Shown: piece by piece, positions 21,843-29,385 of the stretch
How the letters are laid out: every line of letters begins with the position of its first letter
How positions within the stretch are numbered: the first letter of the stretch is position 1
NCBI RefSeq assembly: GCF_028656935.1
Contig: NZ_JAMDGZ010000013.1
Span: 1-64,000 of the forward strand
Reading direction: 5' to 3'
DNA from: Pseudomonas rubra
GTDB taxonomy: Bacteria; Pseudomonadota; Gammaproteobacteria; Pseudomonadales; Pseudomonadaceae
DNA length: 64,000 bases
Notes under the pieces: generated by a model
Database searches by the model: none
Told to the model about the DNA's origin: nothing
The model's input: only the letters and a program-made list of their open reading frames with translations
Translations under genes and position numbers: made by a program

Positions 21843-22986
21843 CGTGATCGGTTGGAAACATGCAGCAGTGCTGACCCTGGCCCTTCTGGCCGTGGGTTGC
21901 AGCAGCAACAGCAAAAAGGAATTGCCGCCGGCCGAACTCACCAAGTTCACCGAAGAGGTTGTTCTCAAGAAGCAGTGGAGCCGCTCGATCGGTGACGGTC
22001 AGGGCGAAACCTTCAACATGCTGGTCCCGGCAATCGAAAACGACCGCATCTACGCCGCCGATGTGACCGGCGTGGTTATGGCGCTGGATCGCAGCAACGG
22101 CGACGTGGCCTGGAAGAAGGACCTGGAGTTGCCCGTTTCTGGCGCCGTTGGCGTGGGTTACGGCTTGGTCATGCTCGGTACCCTCAAGGGCGAAGTGATT
22201 GCCCTGGATGCCAGCACCGGCGAAGAACGCTGGCGCTCGCGCGTCACCAGTGAAGTGCTGGCACCGCCGGCTACCAACGGTGACGTGGTGGTGGTACAGA
22301 CTCAGGACGACCGTGTGATTGGCCTGGATGCCAGCACCGGCGACCGTCGCTGGATCTACGAAAGCACCCCGGCGGTACTGACTCTGCGCGGTACCGGCGC
22401 CCCGATCGTGACCAATCGCCTGGCCGTTGCCGGCCTGTCGACGGGTAAAGTGGTTGCCCTCGACACCCAGAACGGCGCGCCGGTCTGGGAGCAGCGTGTG
22501 GCCATCCCGCAAGGTCGCTCGGAGCTTGACCGGGTTGTGGACATCGACGGCGGCCTGCTGCTGTCTGGCGGTACCCTGTACGTCTCCAGTTACCAGGGCC
22601 GCGTTGCCGGCCTTGATCTGGAAAGTGGCCGTATGCTGTGGCAGCGTGATGCGTCCAGCTACACCGGTGTGGCCCAGGGCTTCGGTAACGTCTACGTGAG
22701 CCTGGCTTCGGGCACCGTCGAAGGTATCGACGAGCGTTCGTCCAGCGCCCTGTGGAGCAATGACTCGCTGGCACGTCGCCAGCTGTCGGCGCCGGAAGTG
22801 TTCTCAAGCTACGTCGCGGTGGGTGACCTGGAAGGTTACCTGCACCTGCTCAGCCAGGTCGATGGTCGTTTCGTCGGTCGTGAGCGTATCGACAGCGATG
22901 GCCTGCGCGCCCGTCCGCTGGTGGTGGGTGACACCATCTATGTGTACGGCAACAGCGGCAAGCTCGAGGCGCTGACCATCCGCTGA
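21835..22986 (+). CDS. bamB: Outer membrane assembly lipoprotein BamB
   Basis: BamB is the beta-propeller lipoprotein of the BAM complex that inserts outer-membrane proteins. The 383-residue product has a lipoprotein signal MRDVIGWKHAAVLTLALLAV followed by GC, then PQQ-type repeats (DGQGETFNMLVPAIENDRIY, GEVIALDASTGEERWRS, GKVVALDTQNGAPVWEQ). Start ATG 21835 overlaps the yfgM stop by eight bases; GTG 21844 is an alternative. It ends the hisS-yfgM-bamB run and a terminator follows. Confidence 0.96.
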   Translation: MRDVIGWKHAAVLTLALLAVGCSSNSKKELPPAELTKFTEEVVLKKQWSRSIGDGQGETFNMLVPAIENDRIYAADVTGVVMALDRSNGDVAWKKDLELPVSGAVGVGYGLVMLGTLKGEVIALDASTGEERWRSRVTSEVLAPPATNGDVVVVQTQDDRVIGLDASTGDRRWIYESTPAVLTLRGTGAPIVTNRLAVAGLSTGKVVALDTQNGAPVWEQRVAIPQGRSELDRVVDIDGGLLLSGGTLYVSSYQGRVAGLDLESGRMLWQRDASSYTGVAQGFGNVYVSLASGTVEGIDERSSSALWSNDSLARRQLSAPEVFSSYVAVGDLEGYLHLLSQVDGRFVGRERIDSDGLRARPLVVGDTIYVYGNSGKLEALTIR

Positions 22987-23046
22987 GGCTATGCTTGAGG
23001 CCATGCCGGCCTCGGGCTGCGGCACTTCGGGTGCCGCTCGAACTCC

Positions 23047-23079
23047 GGCCGCTGCTATGCAGCGGCCTTTGTATTTTTT
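23047..23079 (+). terminator. Rho-independent terminator after bamB
   Basis: GGCCGCTGC (23047-23055) and GCAGCGGCC (23059-23067) form a nine-pair stem with a TAT loop, followed by TTTGTATTTTTT. The der gene begins 24 bases later. Confidence 0.85.
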
Positions 23080-23102
23080 GAATTTATGCAGTGGAGAGCC
23101 GA

Positions 23103-24566
23103 ATGGTTCCCGTAATCGCCCTGGTGGGCCGACCGAACGTCGGTAAATCCACCATGTTCAACCGCCTGACCAGGACCCGCGACGCTATCGTCGGCGACCT
23201 GTCCGGGCTGACCCGAGACCGCCAGTACGGTGAAGCAAGCTGGCAAGGTCGTTCGTACATTCTGGTCGACACCGGCGGTATTTCCGGTGACGAGCATGGC
23301 ATGGACGAGAAAATGGCCGAGCAGTCGCTGATGGCCATCGAAGAAGCTGATGTGGTGCTGTTTCTGGTCGATGCCCGTGCTGGCCTGACCGCCGCCGACC
23401 AGATGATTTCCGAGCACCTGCGCAAGCGCAACAAGCGCTCGGTTCTGGTGGCGAACAAGATCGACAATATCGATCCGAACACCGCGATCGCCGAGTTCTC
23501 GCCGTTGGGCATGGGCAACGCCATTGGCGTGGCCGGTGCTCAAGGCCGTGGCGTCAACAACCTGCTGGAAGCCGTGCTCAGCGACTTCCCGCGGGACAAT
23601 GCCGACGAAGAAATCGACACCGACGTCGCCGAAGGCGAGGAAGCGGTACGCATTCCTGGCCCGAGCGAAAAAGACGGGATCAAGATTGCCATCATCGGCC
23701 GGCCGAACGTCGGCAAGTCCACCCTGGTCAACCGCATGCTTGGTGAAGACCGGGTCATCGTCTATGACCAGCCTGGCACTACCCGCGACAGTATCTACAT
23801 TCCCTTCGAGCGTAACGAAGAGAAGTACACGTTGATCGACACCGCCGGTGTGCGCAAGCGCGGCAAGATCCACGAAGAAGTCGAGAAGTTCTCCGTGGTC
23901 AAGACCCTGCAGGCGATCAAGGACGCCAACGTGGTGATCTTCGTCATGGACGCCCGTGAAGGCGTGGTTGACCATGACCTGAACCTGCTGGGCTTTGCCC
24001 TGGAAGCGGGCCGCGCCATCGTCATCGCCCTGAACAAGTGGGATGGCATGCAGCCAGGCGAGCGCGACTATGTGAAGACCGAGCTGGAACGCCGGCTGTT
24101 CTTCGTCGACTTCGCCGACATCCACTTCATCTCGGCGCTGCACGGCACTGGCGTGGGCAACCTGTACCAGTCGGTGCAGAACTCCTTCAAGTCGGCGGTC
24201 ACCCGCTGGCCGACCAGCCGCCTGACCCAGATCCTCGAAGATGCGGTCAGCGAGCACCAGCCGCCGTTGGTCAACGGCCGTCGGATCAAGCTGCGCTATG
24301 CCCACCTGGGTGGCGCCAACCCGCCGATCATCGTGATCCACGGCAACCAGGTCGAGAAGGTACCCAAGTCTTACTCGCGCTATCTGGAAAACACCTACCG
24401 CCGGGTGCTCAAGCTGGTCGGTACGCCGATTCGTATCGAGTACAAAGGTAGCGAAAACCCGTACGAAGGCAACAAGAACACGCTGACCGACCGCCAGGTC
24501 AACAAGAAGCGTCGCTTGATGTCGCACCACAAGAAGGCCGAGAAAAAGCGTAAAGACAAACGCTAA
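23103..24566 (+). CDS. der: Ribosome biogenesis GTPase Der (EngA)
   Basis: Der has two GTPase domains in tandem and helps mature the 50S subunit. The 487-residue product shows two P-loops GRPNVGKS, at about residues 8-15 and 200-207, two NK(I/W)D motifs ([17 protein letters not shown]), and the C-terminal KH-like domain ending in a lysine-rich tail. ATG 23103 is chosen because the family starts [16 protein letters not shown]; the four codons before it have no support. Confidence 0.98.
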   Translation: MVPVIALVGRPNVGKSTMFNRLTRTRDAIVGDLSGLTRDRQYGEASWQGRSYILVDTGGISGDEHGMDEKMAEQSLMAIEEADVVLFLVDARAGLTAADQMISEHLRKRNKRSVLVANKIDNIDPNTAIAEFSPLGMGNAIGVAGAQGRGVNNLLEAVLSDFPRDNADEEIDTDVAEGEEAVRIPGPSEKDGIKIAIIGRPNVGKSTLVNRMLGEDRVIVYDQPGTTRDSIYIPFERNEEKYTLIDTAGVRKRGKIHEEVEKFSVVKTLQAIKDANVVIFVMDAREGVVDHDLNLLGFALEAGRAIVIALNKWDGMQPGERDYVKTELERRLFFVDFADIHFISALHGTGVGNLYQSVQNSFKSAVTRWPTSRLTQILEDAVSEHQPPLVNGRRIKLRYAHLGGANPPIIVIHGNQVEKVPKSYSRYLENTYRRVLKLVGTPIRIEYKGSENPYEGNKNTLTDRQVNKKRRLMSHHKKAEKKRKDKR

Positions 24567-24582
24567 CAAGGCTTGAGGGCCT

Positions 24583-24649
24583 CATCGCTGGCAAGCCAGC
24601 TCCCACAGGGTGTACAGCGAACCTTGTGGGAGCTGGCTTGCCAGCGATG
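24583..24649. repeat. REP palindrome pair (GCTGGCAAGCCAGCTCCCAC type)
   Basis: A perfect 25-base inverted repeat (24583-24607 and 24625-24649), whose core is CGCTGGCAAGCCAGCTCCCA, flanks a 17-base centre. It follows der directly and may protect the mRNA 3' end. A diverged copy lies at 40648-40719. Confidence 0.9.
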
Positions 24650-24742
24650 GGCTGCAACGCAGCCCCTGCGACTGTTACAGCCTTTTTCCTGCCCAATCAA
24701 TCCGCTATGCTCGTCCTCTGACCGCCCAGGAAAGAGGGTTCC

Positions 24743-25891
24743 ATGATCAGCAGCAAGTTGCCGAATGTCGGCACGACCATCTTTACCACCATGTCCCAGC
24801 TCGCCGCACAAACCGGCGCCTTGAACCTGTCCCAGGGTTTCCCCGATTTCAACGGCCCGCAAGCATTGCTCGATGCGGTTGGCCGGCATGTCAGTGCCGG
24901 GCACAACCAGTACAGCCCCATGACTGGCCTGTCGTCTTTACGCGAGCAAGTGGCCAGTAAGATCTTGCGCAGCTATGGCGTCAGTGTCGATGCCGACAAC
25001 GAAATCACCATCACCCCCGGTGCCACCGAAGCGATTTTCTGTGCCATCCATGCGGTGATCCGGGCGGGCGACGAGGTCATCGTCTTCGACCCCAGCTATG
25101 ACAGCTATGAACCCTCGGTGGAACTGGCAGGTGGACGTTGCGTGCATGTGCAACTGACTGACGGCGAGTTTGCCATCGACTGGCAGAAGCTCACCGATGC
25201 CCTCAGCCCGCGCACGCGGATGATCATCATCAATTCGCCACATAACCCCAGCGGCGCGTTGATCACTCGTGATGACCTGGACAAGCTGGCGTTACTGATT
25301 GCTGATCGTGATATCTACCTGATCAGCGACGAGGTCTACGAGCACCTGGTGTTCGACGGCGTCAAGCATGCCAGTGTGCTGGCCCATGAAACGCTGTATC
25401 AGCGTGCTTTCGTGGTCAGCTCGTTCGGCAAGACCTACCACGTCACCGGTTGGAAAACCGGCTATGTGGTGGCGCCGCCAGCCCTTAGTGCTGAATTGCG
25501 CAAGGTTCACCAGTACGTCAACTTTTGTGGGGTGACACCGCTGCAATGGGCCCTGGCCGACTTCATGGCCGCGCACCCTGAGCACGTTGAAGAGCTGCCA
25601 GCGTTCTATCAAACCAAGCGTGATCTTTTTTGCGAGTTGCTTGCGTCTTCGCGTTTTCAGTTCAAACCCACGCCGGGCACTTACTTCCAGTTGGTGGATT
25701 ATTCGCAGATCCGCCCGGACTTGAACGATGTCGACATGTCGCTGTGGCTGACCCGCGAGCACGGCGTGGCGACCATTCCGGTGTCGGTGTTCTACCAGCA
25801 ACCTATCCCCGAGCAGCGCCTGGTGCGCCTGTGCTTTGCCAAACGCGAGGAGACGCTGCGTCAGGCAGCGGAGAAGTTATGCGCGATCTGA
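24743..25891 (+). CDS. Methionine/glutamine-type aminotransferase, class I PLP
   Basis: A 382-residue fold-type I aminotransferase of the YbdL/kynurenine aminotransferase subgroup. Visible are the N-terminal NLSQGFPDFNGP, NQYSPMTGLSSLREQ, substrate/PLP residues in NSPHNPSGA, SDEVYEHL, and the Schiff-base lysine in SSFGKTYHVTGWKTGY. Family members transaminate methionine or glutamine with 2-oxoacids. It overlaps by 13 bases a nitrilase-type omega-amidase gene, which would hydrolyse the 2-oxoglutaramate or 2-oxosuccinamate formed. I infer a glutamine transaminase/omega-amidase unit, for example for methionine salvage. Confidence 0.9.
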   Translation: MISSKLPNVGTTIFTTMSQLAAQTGALNLSQGFPDFNGPQALLDAVGRHVSAGHNQYSPMTGLSSLREQVASKILRSYGVSVDADNEITITPGATEAIFCAIHAVIRAGDEVIVFDPSYDSYEPSVELAGGRCVHVQLTDGEFAIDWQKLTDALSPRTRMIIINSPHNPSGALITRDDLDKLALLIADRDIYLISDEVYEHLVFDGVKHASVLAHETLYQRAFVVSSFGKTYHVTGWKTGYVVAPPALSAELRKVHQYVNFCGVTPLQWALADFMAAHPEHVEELPAFYQTKRDLFCELLASSRFQFKPTPGTYFQLVDYSQIRPDLNDVDMSLWLTREHGVATIPVSVFYQQPIPEQRLVRLCFAKREETLRQAAEKLCAI

Positions 25892-26670
25892 GTACTCTGC
25901 CCAATCTGAAAGTGGCCCTGGTTCAGACCAACCTGGCCTGGCAGGACCGCCTGGCCAACTACGAGCATTTCGAAAGCCTGATCGAGCAGGCTCGTGGTGC
26001 CGACCTGATTGTTCTTCCGGAAATGTTCACCACCGGTTTCTCCATGGACTCCGAAAGCCTGGCCGAACCTGAGAATGGCCCGACCTACAAGTGGCTCAAG
26101 AGCCAGGCCAAGAAGCTCGATGCCGTGGTGACCGGCAGCGTGATCATCCAGGCCGCTGACGGCAGCCATCGAAATCGCCTGCTGTGGGCCCGGCCCGATG
26201 GCGAGATTCTGTTCTACGACAAGCGCCACCTGTTTCGCATGGCCGGTGAGCACAAGCACTACACCCCGGGTGAGCGTCAGGTGCAGTTCGAGCTCAAGGG
26301 CTGGCGGGTGCGGCCATTGATTTGCTACGACCTGCGTTTTCCGGTGTGGAGCCGCGACGCTCAGGACACCGATTTGTTGCTGTACACCGCCAACTGGCCC
26401 GCAGCCCGGCGTCAGCACTGGAATCGCCTGTTGCCGGCGCGGGGTATCGAAAACCTGTGTTATGTGGCAGCAGTGAACCGCGTGGGTACTGACGGCAAGG
26501 GCTTTGCCTATACCGGCGATAGCCAGGTGCTGGACTTCCAGGGCGAGAGCCTGCTCAGCGCAGGGGAAGCGGATGGGGTGTTCACCGTGGTGCTCAGTGC
26601 GGCGGAGCTTGCGGCCTACCGCACGCGGTTTCCGGCCAATCTGGATGCTGACACCTTCGATCTGCACTGA
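25879..26670 (+). CDS. Nitrilase-family omega-amidase (YafV-like)
   Basis: The 263-residue product starts at ATG 25879, inside the end of the aminotransferase gene. The nitrilase catalytic triad is visible: Glu in LIVLPEMFTTGFSMD, Lys in FYDKRHLFRMAGE, and Cys in PLICYDLRFPVWSR. The sequence resembles E. coli YafV and eukaryotic Nit2, omega-amidases that hydrolyse 2-oxoglutaramate or 2-oxosuccinamate. The overlap suggests translational coupling with the aminotransferase. Confidence 0.9.
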   Translation: MRDLSTLPNLKVALVQTNLAWQDRLANYEHFESLIEQARGADLIVLPEMFTTGFSMDSESLAEPENGPTYKWLKSQAKKLDAVVTGSVIIQAADGSHRNRLLWARPDGEILFYDKRHLFRMAGEHKHYTPGERQVQFELKGWRVRPLICYDLRFPVWSRDAQDTDLLLYTANWPAARRQHWNRLLPARGIENLCYVAAVNRVGTDGKGFAYTGDSQVLDFQGESLLSAGEADGVFTVVLSAAELAAYRTRFPANLDADTFDLH

Positions 26671-26677
26671 GCCCGAT

Positions 26678-26722
26678 CGCGGGGCAAGCCCGCTCCTACG
26701 GTAGGAGCGGGCTTGCCCCGCG
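26678..26722. repeat. Near-perfect REP palindrome between convergent genes
   Basis: Arms of 22 bases (26678-26699 and 26701-26722) are exact reverse complements separated by a single base. The core is GCGGGGCAAGCCCGCTCCTA. It begins seven bases after the amidase stop and ends two bases before the reductase stop codon, so it fills the whole convergent intergenic space and may act as the only 3' end signal for both genes. Confidence 0.93.
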
Positions 26723-26724
26723 AA

Positions 26725-29280
26725 TCAGTACACATCCCGCCTATAGCGCCCAAGCTCAATCAGCCTTTCAACCTCGGCTACCCCGAGCACCTCGTTGAGC
26801 ACCTCATCCACGCCGCCGGCCATGCCCTGCAAACTGCCGCAAATGTAGATCGATGCGCCCTGATCCAGCCAGCGCCGCAACTCTGGCGCCTGTTCGCGCA
26901 AACGGTCCTGGACGTAGACCTTTTGGCTCTGGTCACGGGAGAAGGCCAGGTCCAGTCGCGCCAGGTCACCGCTGCGTTGCCAGCCTTGCAGTTCATCCGC
27001 GCAGAGAAAGTCATACGCCTGGTTGCGCTCACCGAACAACAGCCAGTTGCGTTGCTCGCCGGCGACGATGCGCGCCTTGAGCAGGCTGCGTAGCCCGGCA
27101 AGGCCGGTGCCGTTGCCGACCAGGATCATCGGCGTTACCGCTGCCGGCAGGTGGAAACCATTGTTGCGACGCAGGCGCAGGCTGACGCTGTTATCCACAG
27201 CTAAGTGCTCGGTCAGCCAGCCGGAACCAAGCCCCAAACTGCCATCGCTGTGGCGTTCCTGACGGACGATCAACTCCAGCACACCATCGCTGGCGATCGA
27301 GGCAATCGAGTATTCGCGCGCTGCCAACGGGATCAGTGCATCGACCAGAGCCTGGGCGTGCAGGCCGACCAGATGCTCGCGGCTCTTGGGCAATTGTCGG
27401 CTGGCCAGGGCTTGCAGCAGGCTCTCGCGCAGGCCGTCGACCTGCACGGATGCTTCGCCATCAAGGCCCAGCCCTTTGAGGAATAGCTCAAGGCTTGCGG
27501 CGCTGTTGCGCGGCAGGATCTCCACCAGGTCGCCGGCCAGCCATTGCGCTGGCTGTTCAGGCTTGAGGCCGAGCAAGTAAACCGCCGAACCCTGACTTCC
27601 AGGGTTCATCAGTGTGCGACTGACCAAGCTCCAGTTGCCAAATTCGGGCGCTTGCCAGGCCGCTGGCGGCGCACCACCGGTCAACTGTGCCAACTGCTGC
27701 TGCCAGTGTTGCAAGGCCGTTGGGTCGGCGCTGTCGACTTCAACCGGGGCGAAGGCGCTGGTCGCCCCGCGTTCACCGAGCCAGGCCTGCAGGCGGCGGG
27801 CGAAGCCACAAAAGTCCGGGTACTGGCGGTCACCCAGGGCGAGCAGGGCATAGTTCAGGTTGCCCAGGGCCCAGGGCTGGCCAAGTACCTTGCGCTCGAA
27901 ACCGCGAGCACTGTCGGGTGCTTCGCCGTCGCCGAAGGTACTGACCACGAACAGGGCCTTTTGCGCCTGCTTCAGGTCGTGTTCGGTGAGTTCGGCCAAA
28001 GGCCGCACCTCTACCTGCAAACCTGCTGCCTGCAATTGTCCGGCACTCTGCCAGGCCAGTTGCTCGGCAAAGCCGCTCTGGCTGGCAAAACCAACCAGCC
28101 AGCCGTCACCTTGCCCGTTTGCTGGCGCAAGGTTGCCGCGTGCGGCACGGACCTGGCGCTTCTTGCGCCGACGATCGAGGTAGAGCAGCCAGCCGGTGAC
28201 GAAGAACAACGGCATGCTCAAGCTGGCGATGGTCACCAGGATGCGCCCGGTCAGGCCGAAGTAGCTGCCCACGTGCAAGGCGTAGACACTGGCCAGCAAC
28301 TGCGCCTTGAACGACTTGTCTGCATAGAGGTCGTGTTTTTTCACCTGGCCGGTAGCCGGGTCGAGGCTCAAACTGTTGAGCGCGCGTTCGTGTTCGGCGC
28401 CTTCAAGCAGGTAGAAGATCATCGCCGGCTGCCCGCCCGCCGGCGGCAGGCGCAGATTGTAACTGGTCATCCCGGGGCCTGCGGCCACTTTCAGGTTGCT
28501 CCAGACGGCGTCGTAATCGACCTCCAGGGGTTTGGCCTCTTTGCCTGGCGCGCCACCAGGGCGCCCGCCGCGACCCTCGCCGCGCTTGTGCTGCTCGCCA
28601 GCGGCAGGGGCATCGCCCAGCAGTTTGTTCAGGCCTTCGCGATACCATTCGTAGGACCAGAACAGGCCGGTGAGGGCAAACAACAAATAGAACAACAGGC
28701 ACCAGGTGCCGGCTACGGCGTGCAGGTCCCAGTTGAAGGCGCGACCCTTTTTCGCCCACTCCAGGGTCAGCCACGCCCGCCAGTTCAGCGCTTTGCGCGG
28801 CCAGCGCAAGTACAGCCCGGACAGGCAGAAGAAAATCAGCATCAAGGTACAGGCGCCGGTGATCTGCCGGCCGGTGTCACCCATGGCCAGAAAGCGGTGC
28901 AGCTGGAGCATCAGGTCGAAGAAACCCTGGCCGCCTACGTCACCCTGCAACTTACCGGTGTAAGGATCGGCATAGCGCATCAGGCCCCGGCGTTCGCCCA
29001 GGGGAGGGGTGAAGAACACCCGCGCGGCTTTGTCATTGTCGGCCTGGACCCAGAGCATGGCGACCTTGTCGCCCTGTTCTGCCTCTATGCGCCGGACCAG
29101 TTCGGGCATCGGCAGTACACCTTCCTGGCGCACCTCGACTTTGAGCACGTCAGGGTTGAACAACTGCAACAGCTCATCCTGGAACGACCAGACAGCGCCG
29201 GTAATTCCCATCAGGGCCAGCACCAGCCCTGCGGTGATACCGAAGAACCAGTGCAGTTGAAACAGGGATTTCTTCACCAC
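26725..29280 (-). CDS. PepSY membrane domain fused to flavodoxin and FAD/NADPH reductase
   Basis: This is an inner-membrane electron-transfer protein of about 851 residues. The N-terminal half is a PepSY-TM unit with several helices (FFGITAGLVLALMGITGAVW, ILVTIASLSMPLFFVTGWLL). It is followed by a flavodoxin domain (VSTFGDGEAPDSARGFERKV, YALLALGDRQYPDFCGFARR) and a sulfite-reductase-alpha-like reductase ending ERLIELGRYRRDVY, with MILVGNGTGLAGLRSLL. Start: AAGGTGA precedes GTG 29280; the frame is open to TTG 29304. Its placement beside a PiuA-type receptor suggests ferric-siderophore reduction; that role is inferred. Confidence 0.88.
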   Translation of the reverse strand: MVKKSLFQLHWFFGITAGLVLALMGITGAVWSFQDELLQLFNPDVLKVEVRQEGVLPMPELVRRIEAEQGDKVAMLWVQADNDKAARVFFTPPLGERRGLMRYADPYTGKLQGDVGGQGFFDLMLQLHRFLAMGDTGRQITGACTLMLIFFCLSGLYLRWPRKALNWRAWLTLEWAKKGRAFNWDLHAVAGTWCLLFYLLFALTGLFWSYEWYREGLNKLLGDAPAAGEQHKRGEGRGGRPGGAPGKEAKPLEVDYDAVWSNLKVAAGPGMTSYNLRLPPAGGQPAMIFYLLEGAEHERALNSLSLDPATGQVKKHDLYADKSFKAQLLASVYALHVGSYFGLTGRILVTIASLSMPLFFVTGWLLYLDRRRKKRQVRAARGNLAPANGQGDGWLVGFASQSGFAEQLAWQSAGQLQAAGLQVEVRPLAELTEHDLKQAQKALFVVSTFGDGEAPDSARGFERKVLGQPWALGNLNYALLALGDRQYPDFCGFARRLQAWLGERGATSAFAPVEVDSADPTALQHWQQQLAQLTGGAPPAAWQAPEFGNWSLVSRTLMNPGSQGSAVYLLGLKPEQPAQWLAGDLVEILPRNSAASLELFLKGLGLDGEASVQVDGLRESLLQALASRQLPKSREHLVGLHAQALVDALIPLAAREYSIASIASDGVLELIVRQERHSDGSLGLGSGWLTEHLAVDNSVSLRLRRNNGFHLPAAVTPMILVGNGTGLAGLRSLLKARIVAGEQRNWLLFGERNQAYDFLCADELQGWQRSGDLARLDLAFSRDQSQKVYVQDRLREQAPELRRWLDQGASIYICGSLQGMAGGVDEVLNEVLGVAEVERLIELGRYRRDVY

Positions 29281-29308
29281 ATCAATCACCTTGTCGTGTC
29301 GCAAATGC

Positions 29309-29327
29309 GAATACGACGCACATTATG
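29309..29327 (-). promoter_or_regulatory. Candidate Fur box upstream of the PepSY reductase
   Basis: On the minus strand CATAATGTGCGTCGTATTC matches the 19-base Fur consensus (GATAATGATAATCATTATC) at 11 positions by hand. It lies about 30 bases upstream of the GTG start. The match is modest, so this is suggestive only. Confidence 0.3.
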
Positions 29328-29340
29328 CCTTGATACACAA

Positions 29341-29370
29341 AAGCCCCGTTCACCTAAATGAACGGGGCTT
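29341..29370 (-). terminator. Rho-independent terminator of the siderophore receptor gene
   Basis: AAGCCCCGTTCA (29341-29352) pairs with TGAACGGGGCTT (29359-29370). On the minus strand a T-rich tail (TTTTGTG) follows. It lies 15 bases after the receptor stop and separates that transcript from the downstream reductase. Confidence 0.88.
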
Positions 29371-29385
29371 GCCAGTCAGCATCCG

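Noticed and set aside
24610..24960. Open frame spanning the REP element and aminotransferase start
   Set aside because: It is translated from palindromic repeat DNA and is out of frame with the supported aminotransferase.
27544..29361. 605-codon open frame opposite the PepSY reductase gene
   Set aside because: It is an antisense shadow of a GC-rich gene; no domain is recognisable and no ribosome site is seen.
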